Counted from the stretch's first letter, positions 25,501 through 34,395 are shown. The stretch: 54,056 nucleotides of DNA from Methanosarcinaceae archaeon (GCA_020055655.1 JAIPUR010000018.1:1-54056), one strand, 5' to 3'. Translations and numbers: made by a program. Notes: a model not told the origin generated them from the letters alone.

Positions 25501-26097
25501 TTACTTAAGATTCAGTGCCAGTTTTTTTCCCGCTTCAAATGCTTTTTCAAGAATATCTCCGTCCTTTAAGACCGCACCTTTACTGAAGTAGCCGGTAGCC
25601 TCAAACCTGTCAAATATCTCATAACCAAGTGCTTCAAGAGGCATACTGATGGCTTCAAGGGTAAATCCCATCTCATCGGCTAATACCTGCTCGCAAACTG
25701 TAAAAACAAGTGCTTTTCGTCCTTGGTCTTCAAGTTTGCTTAAATAAGGACCCGGACGTTGTTCAGTGAACTCATAAAATGGATAAAGGCGATCTATGAA
25801 GGTTTTCATCTCTGCAGTTACATTGTAATTATAAACAGGAGAACCAAGGATAAGACCTTTAGCTTCTTCTATTTGAGGATAAAGAAGCTCCATTCCATCA
25901 TGGGATCTGGTACAAGTTCCATCTTTTCTGCAAGCTTCACAGCCAATACAGGATTCAATGGAATACTCCTTCAAATGAACTTTTTTTGTTTTAACACCTG
26001 CTGACTCTGCTCCTTTTAAGAAGCTATCAAGCAGGATATCGGTATTTCCATTTTTTCGAGGGCTTCCACCAACCCCAAGAATTTTTACTTCATTCAT
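25501..26097 (-). CDS. Iron-sulfur flavoprotein / NADPH-dependent FMN reductase family
   Basis: The 198-residue protein has a flavodoxin-like fold: the FMN phosphate loop GVGGSPRKNGNTD (about residues 8-20), then CIGCEACRKDGTC, a cysteine cluster that binds a 4Fe-4S centre in iron-sulfur flavoproteins, and GSPVYNYNVTAEMKTFIDR. The family passes electrons in anaerobic archaea, often linked to oxidative-stress defence, but the partner is unknown. AAGG lies 8 bases before the ATG. The methyltransferase gene lies 22 bases upstream on the same strand, so the two may be co-transcribed. Confidence 0.88.
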   Translation of the reverse strand: MNEVKILGVGGSPRKNGNTDILLDSFLKGAESAGVKTKKVHLKEYSIESCIGCEACRKDGTCTRSHDGMELLYPQIEEAKGLILGSPVYNYNVTAEMKTFIDRLYPFYEFTEQRPGPYLSKLEDQGRKALVFTVCEQVLADEMGFTLEAISMPLEALGYEIFDRFEATGYFSKGAVLKDGDILEKAFEAGKKLALNLK

Positions 26098-26119
26098 GTT
26101 ATAACCTTATTTTAGATAT

Positions 26120-26680
26120 CTATTTTTGAAAAGTAGCCGTGTAATGTGGCCAGAGAAAATAATTGCCGTAGCTACTATATATTTTGCAAAAGCCTGCACT
26201 AGTCATACACTCATCAATTTTTTCAGGGTACAAACCGTGATCACGCCTTGTGGGCTCTCTTATATGAATTTGGCCTTTCTTATTAAGCTTGTCTGCAAGA
26301 GAATTTATTGCATCCTGTCTTTTATCCTCATCAATATCATGAAGAACAAAATGAATGATCACAGAGTCAAAATAATTGTCAGGAAGAGCTGAATCTTCTA
26401 TTTTTTCACAAATGTATTCAACATTAGAAAACTCATTTAGTTTCTTCTTTGCTTTTGTAAGCCAATAATCAGATGTATCAATACAAACTACTTTGCCATT
26501 TGTAACTGTTTCTGCGATGTATTTTGAAACTGCACCTGCTCCACATCCAAAATCAAGGACATTTTCATTAGCTTTTAATTGTAATCCATATACATATTTT
26601 TTGTAACGAAAATAACCCATGCGGTTCCAGAGCCATTCCATCCTTATTTCTTCAAAAAAACCTGGATTTTCAAAACTCAT
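26120..26680 (-). CDS. Class I SAM-dependent methyltransferase
   Basis: The 186-residue protein carries the SAM-binding motif VLDFGCGAGAVSKYIAE (about residues 40-56), an acidic motif II (VVCIDTSDYW) and the post-motif DSVIIHFVLHDID of class I methyltransferases. The substrate cannot be inferred; the similarity is to small-molecule methyltransferases of the UbiE/type-11 kind. The start ATG 26680 has no strong ribosome site. Confidence 0.85.
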   Translation of the reverse strand: MSFENPGFFEEIRMEWLWNRMGYFRYKKYVYGLQLKANENVLDFGCGAGAVSKYIAETVTNGKVVCIDTSDYWLTKAKKKLNEFSNVEYICEKIEDSALPDNYFDSVIIHFVLHDIDEDKRQDAINSLADKLNKKGQIHIREPTRRDHGLYPEKIDECMTSAGFCKIYSSYGNYFLWPHYTATFQK

Positions 26681-26815
26681 AAATTACAATTAATTGTCTA
26701 TTTCATTAGTCTTTTGCCAACTTCATACAAAATGAGAATGTAAATGATCAAACAAAAATAAAGCAAGATAAACCACTCCGATAATAACTAGTAAAAAGAA
26801 AACATCAGTGAAATT

Positions 26816-27226
26816 ATGAATATATGGATCAAGGATATGCTTAAAAGTCTGGATGATAACCTTGATGATAAAATGAAAATTAAGCTTATGGAAAAATGTG
26901 GTGAAAGCTGTCCATTCACTCATTTTACTGATGAAAGATTACTAGCTATCAAGGATACTTCCAATGATGAGCGTGATTTTCTGGAAAAACTGTCTCAACA
27001 ATGGCGAGTCAAAATAGAAGGTGACAATGTCTATGTTGTCTTTGACCAGTGCTATTGCCCTCTTGTCAACGAGAACTTGGAGGATACTTCCCCAACTCTC
27101 TGTTATTGTACCATGGGAAATCTAAAAAAGAAATTTAGAATCGGTCTTGGTAGAGATGTGGGCATCCTGATGGAAAAAACAGTTCTTTCCGGAGATAATG
27201 AATGCCGATTCAAAGTACTGATATAG
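26816..27226 (+). CDS. Cysteine-rich small protein of unknown function
   Basis: The 136-residue protein has paired cysteines CGESC (near 29-33), CYC (near 80-82), LCYC (near 96-98) and a last Cys in DNECRFKVLI. The tail GxxCRF resembles the C-terminus of V4R-like and amino-thiazoline-hydrolase-like small-ligand or metal proteins. It probably binds a metal or Fe-S cluster. No membrane segment is seen. GTGA lies just before the ATG. It stands alone, divergent from the methyltransferase gene. Confidence 0.65.
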   Translation: MNIWIKDMLKSLDDNLDDKMKIKLMEKCGESCPFTHFTDERLLAIKDTSNDERDFLEKLSQQWRVKIEGDNVYVVFDQCYCPLVNENLEDTSPTLCYCTMGNLKKKFRIGLGRDVGILMEKTVLSGDNECRFKVLI

Positions 27227-27267
27227 ATACTCTAGTGAAGTTAAAAAGTAAAAAGTAAAACAAGTTT

Positions 27268-28041
27268 TTAAGCTAGTTGAATTAATGTAGCCTGCCCAAT
27301 AGGTGGAATACTTTTTGTCAACATTGGACTATAAAATACTCTAACTTTCATTCCTTCTTTTACATTGTCTATGTCAAAAAGACCTCCGTTAGGTTCTAAT
27401 ATTATAGTTTCTTCTGAAACCACAAACTTAATCCCTTTTGCAAATCCTGAATTTCTGATCTCTTCACTCTCGAGCAGGAACAATGGATATGAATCTCCAT
27501 CTTCCATAGAAGATATAGTTCCATTTAAACTGCTGAGAGCTTCGGAATCTTTTTCATCTGAAAGACTTTCGTATTTAACAAATATCATTCTGTCATCGTA
27601 ATTTCCAATTCCAAGGATCAATTGATCATTGTCCATTGAAACAATTGTTACATTTCTCAACAGGGAGAGATACTGACTATCAAGTGACTCGGAACCACAG
27701 TATGCAAGTGTTATAGGGCCGGAGATTAGTGTCAATTCATTGTTATTCAGCGTATAAGTTCCACTGCCACGGTTACAATCAGCTTTTATGGAATATGTTC
27801 CATCATCTGCAAAGGTGATAGTGTAGCTTTCCGGATCAGGAACAACAGATTGGATGGCAGGTTCGCTTTCGATAAGTCCTGACCATTGCCATTCGGTATC
27901 AACTATATCATTAAGGGAAATTATTTCAGATTTACCATCTTCTGTATCAGGTGCATTTTCGGTGCAACCGGATACTAAAAGAGTGGCTGTAACTAAAGTA
28001 CAGATAAAAAGTAAGGTCATTATTTTTTGTATATTTCTCAT
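27268..28041 (-). CDS. META-domain (HslJ-like) lipoprotein
   Basis: The 257-residue protein begins with a lipoprotein signal (LVTATLLVSGC, lipid Cys near 26). Residues 45-155 form a META/HslJ-like domain: DTEWQWSG, YTITFADDGTYSIKADCNRG and SGPITLAYC with the paired cysteines usual for the family. A second beta-rich domain (about 165-257) resembles DUF3221-like secreted domains. It is predicted on the outer face of the membrane; its role is unknown, with META proteins often linked to envelope stress. GGGGT lies 9 bases before the ATG. Confidence 0.8.
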   Translation of the reverse strand: MRNIQKIMTLLFICTLVTATLLVSGCTENAPDTEDGKSEIISLNDIVDTEWQWSGLIESEPAIQSVVPDPESYTITFADDGTYSIKADCNRGSGTYTLNNNELTLISGPITLAYCGSESLDSQYLSLLRNVTIVSMDNDQLILGIGNYDDRMIFVKYESLSDEKDSEALSSLNGTISSMEDGDSYPLFLLESEEIRNSGFAKGIKFVVSEETIILEPNGGLFDIDNVKEGMKVRVFYSPMLTKSIPPIGQATLIQLA

Positions 28042-28124
28042 TGGTTATTACCCCTTATACCATGATATGATCTGTTATTATTTAGGCACTCCTTAAACTT
28101 CAATCTGACTTGAAGTAATCATAT

Positions 28125-28150
28125 AGTATCTAAAAACAGTATCTAAAAAC
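28125..28150. repeat. 13-bp tandem duplication
   Basis: AGTATCTAAAAAC occurs twice in direct succession (28125-28137 and 28138-28150), about 90 bases upstream of the META lipoprotein start. It is a simple slippage duplication in the promoter region. Confidence 0.8.
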
Positions 28151-28259
28151 AGGAATTTAAGGCTATTTTGAGGAATAAATGCGCAAGAAAAATCAAAAAG
28201 GGACATAAGGATGTTGAATCTATTTACATTAAATAATTTGGATTATCAGATCGAATGCA

Positions 28260-28631
28260 CTATTCATCCTGTCCAAGCGTACACTGTCTGCCGAGATATT
28301 CACTTCCCCAATCGCAAAGTGCTTCGAGTATAGGAGCAACGGTACAGCCGAATTCAGTTAGTGAATATTCGACTTTTGGAGGGATTTCCGGATACATCTT
28401 CCGGTTTACCAGTCCATCTTCTTCAAGTTCTCTTAGCTGCTTTGTCAACATTCTGGGGGAAACACCATGAAGACTTTGTTGTAGTTTGTTATATCGTATA
28501 ACATCCACTTCTTTAAGGTGCCAGAGAATCAGAGGTTTCCATTTTCCGCCAATGACATCAAGGGTTGCTTCTACAGGACAGTGGTATTCCTTGTTGTTTC
28601 TTATATTGACCATTTTTTTTTCGGTTGTCAT
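28260..28631 (-). CDS. HxlR-family winged-helix transcription regulator
   Basis: The 123-residue protein is a complete HxlR regulator: HCPVEATLDVIGGKWKPLIL, the helix-turn-helix RYNKLQQSLHGVSPRMLTKQ and LRELEEDGLVNRKMYPEIPP, then VEYSLTEFG. The conserved Cys near residue 18 is the redox- or electrophile-sensing residue in some members. AGGA lies 6 bases before the ATG. It is divergent from arsC with a 358-base spacer and could regulate it or itself (inference). Confidence 0.9.
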   Translation of the reverse strand: MTTEKKMVNIRNNKEYHCPVEATLDVIGGKWKPLILWHLKEVDVIRYNKLQQSLHGVSPRMLTKQLRELEEDGLVNRKMYPEIPPKVEYSLTEFGCTVAPILEALCDWGSEYLGRQCTLGQDE

Positions 28632-28750
28632 GTTTTCCTTTTAAGTATACTTTTTGTTAGTGACTATTATAATTGTCAGTATGGCGTATATGTATTTTAT
28701 TATTTATTTTATAGTATTTAAGATAATGTGTCGTAGACGTGTTCTTATAA

Positions 28751-28915
28751 ATTTATGATCTCCAAGAGCCATTCAGGTTTATTGTGGATATTTTTGTAAC
28801 AGATCTGATTGAAAAGCGATCTATTGGTAATAAGGATTTCACCAGAACTGAGATTTATTCACTTAGCCTCAGCCTCAGAACTTCAGGAGCAAAGAAACTC
28901 ATATATTCTCTATAA
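28751..28915 (+). pseudogene. Cas1-like C-terminal relic A
   Basis: One frame, open for 54 codons to a stop at 28913, reads IYDLQEPFRFIVDIFVTDLI, then EKRSIGNKDFTRTEIYSLSL and TSGAKKL. YDLQEPFRFLVD...LIE, followed by a DF-R motif and a GAKKL end, is the C-terminal signature of Cas1 integrases. There is no start codon and an in-frame stop just upstream (TAA 28748-28750). It lies in the hxlR-arsC spacer. The match is by eye. Confidence 0.6.
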
Positions 28916-28934
28916 TTACGATAAACTATAATGT

Positions 28935-28943
28935 CTATATAAA
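28935..28943 (+). promoter_or_regulatory. Probable TATA box of arsC
   Basis: CTATATAAA lies about 50 bases before the arsC ATG; the expected transcript start near 28966 leaves a leader of about 24 bases. Confidence 0.45.
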
Positions 28944-28989
28944 GTATATAGAATAGTTTTATTAGCTTTTATTTTACACTAGATGTACT

Positions 28990-29436
28990 ATGGTATATAG
29001 TGATAATAAAACAAAAGTGCTCTTTATTTGTGTACATAACAGTGGCAGGAGCCAAATAGCAGAAGAGTACCTGAGAAGAATTGCAGGTAATCGTTTTGAA
29101 GTTGAAAGTGCTGGTTTGAATCCCACTACTCTTCATTCTTTAGTCCAGAGGGTTCTGGAAGAGGATGGTTTTGATCTAAGAGATAAAAAACCCCAATCTG
29201 CATGGGATCTTTTCAGGGAAGGTAAACTCTACAAGTATGTAATCACTGTATGTGACAAAGCCCATGAGAAGGATTGTCCAATATTTCCCAGACCATACAC
29301 TCAACTGAACTGGCCATTCCCTGATCCGGAATCATTTACTGGAACAGAAGAGGATCAACTGACACAGATGAGGTCACTGAGAGACTCTATTAAAATGAGA
29401 GTTGAACAATTTGTTGAAGAAGCTGCCAGTGTTTGA
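28990..29436 (+). CDS. arsC: Arsenate reductase, low-molecular-weight phosphatase type
   Basis: The 148-residue protein has the P-loop FICVHNSGRSQIAEE with nucleophile Cys14 and Arg20, and the two further cysteines of thioredoxin-coupled ArsC (Cys88 and Cys96 in VCDKAHEKDC). The sequence WPFPDPESFTGT is the DP loop carrying the general acid. It would reduce arsenate to arsenite in the cytoplasm. No arsenite pump or ArsR gene is adjacent. The start is ATG 28990, behind a TATA box at the expected distance. Confidence 0.88.
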   Translation: MVYSDNKTKVLFICVHNSGRSQIAEEYLRRIAGNRFEVESAGLNPTTLHSLVQRVLEEDGFDLRDKKPQSAWDLFREGKLYKYVITVCDKAHEKDCPIFPRPYTQLNWPFPDPESFTGTEEDQLTQMRSLRDSIKMRVEQFVEEAASV

Positions 29437-29589
29437 GCTGATAAGCCTTTTAGCTTGAATGTCCATGTAAAGAAAAGATTACAGATGTGGGAAAGTAGTT
29501 ACTAATGGTAATACTAATTTCAACATTTTAAAGATTTACTGAATAAGGGAAAATGACTACAGAAAAAGAAAGAATGTCAGTGATATATT

Positions 29590-29985
29590 TTATCCAATGA
29601 GTTCTTCAACGTTATTGCGATTTTCCCTTCTTTTAAGGTATCTGTCACATTGCTGCAACCTATCATACCCAAGCATTATTCCAAGAATAAAATCCTCTTC
29701 ATCTGTATAATTTGAAAGGCTTTTATTCCCTATTTTTCTGATTATATTGATGCATTTTTCATCTCCAAAAAATATGTTTATATTCTTTTTTGAAGCTGGG
29801 ATGATCAGATAGTTAACATTCTTTTTTTCAAGTAATTTTATGATATCCGGCTCATGGCAAGAATTTGCAGTATGGAGAATGAGGTGTCGAAGTCCTTTTT
29901 TATACTCATAGAGATGGTGTCTCAAAACCTGCATACCTTCTGGAATGTGGACTCTCAATACCTTTTCATTTTTTGTCTTTTGCAT
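29590..29985 (-). CDS. DUF2023 family protein
   Basis: The core VLRHHLYEYKKGLRHLILHT, with INIFFGD and DFILGIMLGYDRLQQCDRYL, matches DUF2023, a family of small proteins with no known function, in some genomes linked to flavodoxin or NO/redox genes. The frame is open from 30027, but ATG 29985 has GGAGG exactly 6 bases upstream, giving 131 residues. It is soluble and a single gene. Confidence 0.8.
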   Translation of the reverse strand: MQKTKNEKVLRVHIPEGMQVLRHHLYEYKKGLRHLILHTANSCHEPDIIKLLEKKNVNYLIIPASKKNINIFFGDEKCINIIRKIGNKSLSNYTDEEDFILGIMLGYDRLQQCDRYLKRRENRNNVEELIG

Positions 29986-30447
29986 AGATTGCCTCCAGCA
30001 CATTTTTATTGATCTGCTCAGTTCCAAACTCTAAATTGTCTGAAACGCTGCTTTGTTCTTCTTGATAGTTTCCATCCCATATTTTGAACCTGTTTATTTA
30101 ATAGATTTTTTTTGCTTTGTAGAGAAATTAAAGGATATTATGTAGCATATTAGAGAAGTCTACTCTGCATGATAGCAATTGCTATAATGTATTCGCAGCA
30201 TATATAAGTGTCGTATTCACTATTAAATATAGGGGTGACTACTTTAGATACGTCCCAAAGATCAGGTCCATGGATATAATTAACATCAAAAACAAAACTA
30301 TCTCAATAGAATATAATTTTTGACAGATGTAATAGATATCCAAAAATAACTATAACTATGAGGTAATGTGGCATACAGATTGATAATTGCAAAATCATTT
30401 TTCATAAACATAATTTAAAGTAATTTGTAAATTACCGGAGACATAAA
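29986..30447. promoter_or_regulatory. Intergenic region with palindrome and TATA box
   Basis: No gene is seen. It holds the perfect 14-bp palindrome ATAGCAATTGCTAT (30172-30185) followed 15 bases later by TATATAAGTG (30201-30210), an operator-like arrangement pointing toward the EamA transporter gene. The distance from this TATA box to the transporter start (over 200 bases) implies a long leader or another promoter nearer the gene. Confidence 0.4.
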
Positions 30448-31293
30448 GTGCTAACTATTGAAACTCTTGCGATCCTTTTTGGACTTATATCTGCATTATC
30501 GTGGGGTGCAGGGGATTTTGTAGGAGGGTATGCTGCCAGGAAGACAAGTGCATATTCTGTGGTCCTGGTCACACAGATCATGGGTATTATTATATATCCG
30601 ATACTTGCATTTGTATTTTCAGAAAATCTGCCTCCACTGAACTATCTTATGTGGGGCGGGTTTGCAGGATTCTTTGGAGCTGCAGGTCTGATAGCACTAT
30701 ATATCGGTATGTCCCGGGGGAAAATAATTATCGTTGCTACAATGGCTGCAGTAATAGCGGTGATCATACCTGTAATGTATTCAATTTTGAATGAAGGTAT
30801 CCCTTCCGCATTTAAGATTGCGGGTTTTATCTTTGCATTTATTGGGATATGGTTCATTGTCAACAGGAATGCTGGACCCAGGTTAAAAGCAAAAGATCTG
30901 GAATATCCGTTAATTGCAGGTACATTGTTCGGCCTGTTCTTTATATCCATTGATAATTTCAGTACCACTGCGATCTACTGGCCATTAACAGTTTCGAGAA
31001 TTACAGCATTTATCATGATCACCGGATTCATAATATCAACAAAGACCGTCACAAAACCCACGTCCAATGTGATTCTCTTGGTTATTCTTGCAGGATTATT
31101 CAATACAGGAGGTGCCTCCCTGTTTGCACTGGCTTCAGAAGCCGGAAGATTGGATGTTGCTACGATACTATCATCGTTGAGTCCTGTAGTAACAGTATTG
31201 ATGGCATGTATATTTTTAAAGGAACAACTTGAACCTCGTCAATGGGTAGGAGTAATAGCCTCTTTGATCTCTTTGATCCTTATATCGATCTGA
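30448..31293 (+). CDS. EamA/DMT-family transporter
   Basis: The 281-residue protein has ten hydrophobic segments in two repeats of five, as in drug/metabolite transporters: GLISALSWGAGDFVGGYAAR in the first repeat, GLFNTGGASLFALASEAG and LSSLSPVVTVLMACIFLKEQ in the second. The substrate is unknown; amino-acid or metabolite export is usual. The GTG start follows GGAG by 7 bases. Confidence 0.87.
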   Translation: MLTIETLAILFGLISALSWGAGDFVGGYAARKTSAYSVVLVTQIMGIIIYPILAFVFSENLPPLNYLMWGGFAGFFGAAGLIALYIGMSRGKIIIVATMAAVIAVIIPVMYSILNEGIPSAFKIAGFIFAFIGIWFIVNRNAGPRLKAKDLEYPLIAGTLFGLFFISIDNFSTTAIYWPLTVSRITAFIMITGFIISTKTVTKPTSNVILLVILAGLFNTGGASLFALASEAGRLDVATILSSLSPVVTVLMACIFLKEQLEPRQWVGVIASLISLILISI

Positions 31294-31328
31294 TAATTTC
31301 ATTTATATACATCTGTTTTCCATGTCAC

Positions 31329-31973
31329 TTAACATTTCATTAAGTCCTGTGTCACTGATTTTTTTCTTTTTGATATTCCATTTAAACATGGGACTTTAAC
31401 CTGGCATTTGCCACATCCATTGCCCGGTCCATATTTTTCATCGATTTTATCTATAAATTTAGAGCAGCATGTGTAGTCTTTACCTTCGAAAGTGATCGCT
31501 TTTGGAGGGCAATTAGAGATACAGACCCACACATGGAACAATAATCATAAATTCCCTGATATTCCTTTTTTGTAGGCCCATGTTTCATGTTTGTGATAAG
31601 ACTTGTAAAACTCCTTGCTACTCCTTTCTTTGTGATAAGGGTTCTCGATAAACCAAAGCTACCCAATCCGGCAACATAAGCTACGTTTCTTTGTGACCAA
31701 TTACTGCCATAGTCACTGTTAGTAAGTGGTCTGTAGATATCAATCCAGGTACCTATTGTCTCTTCAAAACGATCATCGATACTTGGTGCAATACATAAAT
31801 ATCCCTGTTGTTTAAGAATTTCTTTAATGTGTTGGGAAAGTTTATCGATGACATTTTTACCTTCAGGCCTAATATGAAGCTATTCTTTTGATGGTTCCCT
31901 CATATTTCGACTATTTAGATAAATGGTTGATCTGTGGATCCAGAATAAAGTCCTCTACGATTTTTTCTAACAT
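31329..31973 (-). pseudogene. Broken 4Fe-4S double-cluster protein (QueG-like iron-sulfur module)
   Basis: The minus strand starts MLEKIVEDFILDPQINHLSK, then meets stops and a frame change near 31880-31915. It continues LHIRPEGKNVIDKLSQHIKE, NVAYVAGLGSFGLSRTLITK and YDYCSMCGS. After a second frame change near 31535 it reads CISNCPPKAITFEGKD and GCGKCQVKVPC. The cysteine pattern C-xx-C-xx-(C)-xxx-CP plus C-xx-C is the double 4Fe-4S module of epoxyqueuosine-reductase-like proteins of methanogens. At least two frameshifts, an internal TAG and a missing N-terminal segment make it dead. Confidence 0.75.
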
Positions 31974-32217
31974 TATCCCAATCTCTCCTATATCATTCCC
32001 TCAAACCAAAATCATGATATATGGATCAATCCTAAAAAAAACTCCAGATTACATTGAATGCTTATCCAATGTTGAGTATGAATGTAAATTATAGAACCAT
32101 CCAATTTCTACGAGACAATTTAGTATAAAGATTATGAAAATTTAATTTTTTCCATAATTGGATCTGTAGAAATCTCAAGTATCCCCAATTATTCGAATGG
32201 AAATGGAAGTATTTCCT

Positions 32218-32442
32218 TTACTTGATGTTTTCTGAATCTTTAACAGGTTCAAAATAATTACAGTTATTACAGAAATAACCCTTTTTAATCCATTTTCTTT
32301 TACCTTTTAAGGGCACTGTTTCTTGAGCATACAAAGTAACAAGATAAGCAGCTTTACATTTATGACAGATTGGTAATTTTCTACCAGTGCTCCCTCTTCC
32401 TTGTTGTCTACGTGGTCCTACATTTCGTTTATTATCTGTCAT
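32218..32442 (-). CDS. Small zinc-ribbon protein
   Basis: The 74-residue basic protein has CHKC and CNNC separated by about 33 residues, a zinc ribbon. The open frame continues upstream, but ATG 32442 (MTDNKRNVGPRRQQ) is chosen because upstream codons read as a low-quality extension antisense to a Cas1-like relic. AAATATAAATA lies about 22-32 bases before this ATG, so the mRNA is probably leaderless, which fits the absence of a ribosome site. It may bind nucleic acid; function unknown. Confidence 0.65.
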   Translation of the reverse strand: MTDNKRNVGPRRQQGRGSTGRKLPICHKCKAAYLVTLYAQETVPLKGKRKWIKKGYFCNNCNYFEPVKDSENIK

Positions 32443-32502
32443 AACTAAATAGATGTGTTCTAAGTATTTATATTTGTGTATATGATATAGCTTTTTTTTA
32501 CA

Positions 32503-32778
32503 GGAGATGATAAAACTCGAATCAAGATAGCAAGCAAATTCATTGCAGCTAAGTTTCATAAGTCCATTGTAGTTATGAATTATTTGCGCGCTATGTCCGA
32601 GTGAGAATAGTTTAGCGTATAATCTGCAAGAGCCTTTTAAATTCCTTGTTGATTTTGTTTTTTAATTCGCATAGAAACTAATGGCATAAATAAGAAGGAT
32701 TTCATTAGAAATGAAGGTTATTCCCTCAGACTTAATCCCAGTGGCGCTCAGAAACTAACCAAAGCTGTCAGATCGTAA
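32503..32778 (+). pseudogene. Cas1-like relic B with internal deletion and frameshifts
   Basis: Three joined frames give a Cas1-like protein missing its middle. First (32503-32604): GDDKTRIKIASKFIAAKFHK and SIVVMNYLRAMSE. Then (32597-32662): PSENSLAYNLQEPFKFLVDF. Then (32662-32778): LIRIETNGINKKDFIRNEGY and SLRLNPSGAQKLTKAV, ending at TAA. The segments TRIK-AKFI-AKF-KS, NSLAYDLQEPFRFLVD and KKDF-R---YSLRL-P-GAKKL occur in this order in archaeal Cas1. No start codon is usable. It overlaps the upstream region of the zinc-ribbon gene. Confidence 0.68.
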
Positions 32779-32906
32779 TTTAAAGTACGAGTTAGCTACC
32801 ATAGCAAGATGTTAATGGAAAATTTATTATACTTCATGAATGAGTTAAATCATATTGGTGCTATATCATAACCATTAAAACAAATAATTTTTTAAATATC
32901 CTATGC

Positions 32907-32918
32907 GCATAGCTATGC
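32907..32918. promoter_or_regulatory. 12-bp palindrome upstream of the rimB-rimK operon
   Basis: GCATAGCTATGC is a perfect 12-bp palindrome about 90 bases before the rimB start and just upstream of a TATA-like TTTATTTAAA (32931-32940). It is placed as an operator. Confidence 0.4.
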
Positions 32919-33007
32919 ACTAACAGATTCTTTATTTAAAATTCAAGCTACTTTCATAGTTATGAAAATAGTTGCTTGAAACTTTTAATATCATGGTGTA
33001 AAACATT

Positions 33008-33490
33008 ATGAACAAAACAGAACAAAAATTAATGCTTGGATGGAGGGAGTGGGTAAAGCTGCCTGATCTGGGTTTACATGCAATAAAAGCCAAAGTTGAT
33101 ACCGGCGCAAAAACATCAGCATTGCATGCTTTTAACGTGGAAGTTTGCAAAGAGAATGATGTTGATGTAGTTAAGTTCTTTATTCATCCAATACAAAAGA
33201 ATCAAAGTTTCCAGATAGAATGCAAAACACCTTTAAAAGATCGCCGTTTGGTTACTGATTCAGGTGGCCATCAAGAAATGCGCTATGTAATCGAAACTGA
33301 TATCATAATTGCTGCTTACCGTTTCCCGATTGAATTAACACTTACAGATAGGGACACAATGCGTTTTAGGATGTTGCTAGGCCGTAATGCAATGAAAGGC
33401 TTGGCTCTGGTGGATCCTAGTGCATCATTTATACACGGTGAAGTTGATGCTCCCTTCCTATACAATAAAAAATTGGAGGCTAAAATATGA
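33008..33490 (+). CDS. rimB: RimB/ATP-dependent zinc protease-like aspartyl-protease-fold protein
   Basis: The 160-residue protein has [12 protein letters not shown] with Asp31 in the position of the catalytic Asp of retropepsin-like folds, and [16 protein letters not shown]. This matches the COG4067 family, which in bacteria trims or tunes the poly-glutamate tails made by RimK. Its stop overlaps the rimK start (ATGA). It probably controls the extent of the modification. Confidence 0.87.
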   Translation: MNKTEQKLMLGWREWVKLPDLGLHAIKAKVDTGAKTSALHAFNVEVCKENDVDVVKFFIHPIQKNQSFQIECKTPLKDRRLVTDSGGHQEMRYVIETDIIIAAYRFPIELTLTDRDTMRFRMLLGRNAMKGLALVDPSASFIHGEVDAPFLYNKKLEAKI

Positions 33491-34392
33491 AAATTGCCTT
33501 ATTATCTAGAAACCGCAATCTATATTCTTCTAAAAGATTGATCGAAGCTGCAGAAGAAAGAGGACATGAAACTCAGGTGATCGATGTATTACGAGTTTAT
33601 ATGAACATTACTTCTCATAAGCCCTCTGTTCACTACAAGGGTAAAGAGCTTGAGAATTTTGATGCTGTGATTCCTCGTGTAGGTTCATCTGTTACATACT
33701 ATGGTGCTGCAGTACTGCGACAGTTTGAAATGATGGGAGTTTATCCGGTGAATGAATCTGTAGCTATAACTCGATCAAGAGATAAATTGCGTTCTATGCA
33801 ATTGCTTTCTCGTAGAGGGGTTGGTTTACCTATAACTGTGTATGCAAGTAAACCCGATGATGTTAAAGATATGATCAAAATGGTTGGTGGAGCTCCTCTA
33901 GTTGTTAAGATTCTTGAGGGAACCCAGGGTATTGGTGTTGTATTAGCAGAAACTCAAAAAGCCGCAGAAAGTGTGATAGAAGGTTTTATGGGAGTAAAGG
34001 CAAACATTTTGATACAGGAGTACATAAAAGAATCCAGTGGTGCTGATATCCGCTGTTTTGTTATCGGTGGCAAAGTTGTTGCAGCAATGAAAAGACAAGC
34101 ACCAGAAGGCGAGTTTCGTTCAAATATACATAGAGGTGGATCTGCAGAAGTAATTAAGATCACGCCCGAGGAACGTTCTACTGCTGTGCGTGCTGCTAAA
34201 ATAATGGGTCTCAATGTTGCTGGCGTTGATCTTTTGCGCTCTAACCATGGGCCAGTAGTAATGGAAGTGAATTCCAGTCCTGGCTTACAAGGAATAGAAA
34301 CTGCTACTGGTAAAGATATTGCAGGCATGATAATTGAATTTGTTGAAAAGAATGGTCAGTGTGGAAAAACTAAGACTCGTGGAAAAGGTTGA
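33487..34392 (+). CDS. rimK: RimK-type ATP-grasp glutamate ligase
   Basis: The 301-residue protein is a complete RimK-type ATP-grasp ligase: [40 protein letters not shown], the ATP-binding [14 protein letters not shown], and Mg-binding VAGVDLL and [16 protein letters not shown]. RimK adds glutamates to the C-terminus of ribosomal protein S6 in bacteria. Archaea lack bacterial S6, so the target here is another protein or a cofactor such as tetrahydrosarcinapterin or F420 (inference). It is translationally coupled to rimB and 3 bases from the aspartoacylase-like gene. Confidence 0.9.
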   Translation: MKIALLSRNRNLYSSKRLIEAAEERGHETQVIDVLRVYMNITSHKPSVHYKGKELENFDAVIPRVGSSVTYYGAAVLRQFEMMGVYPVNESVAITRSRDKLRSMQLLSRRGVGLPITVYASKPDDVKDMIKMVGGAPLVVKILEGTQGIGVVLAETQKAAESVIEGFMGVKANILIQEYIKESSGADIRCFVIGGKVVAAMKRQAPEGEFRSNIHRGGSAEVIKITPEERSTAVRAAKIMGLNVAGVDLLRSNHGPVVMEVNSSPGLQGIETATGKDIAGMIIEFVEKNGQCGKTKTRGKG

Positions 34393-34395
34393 TCA

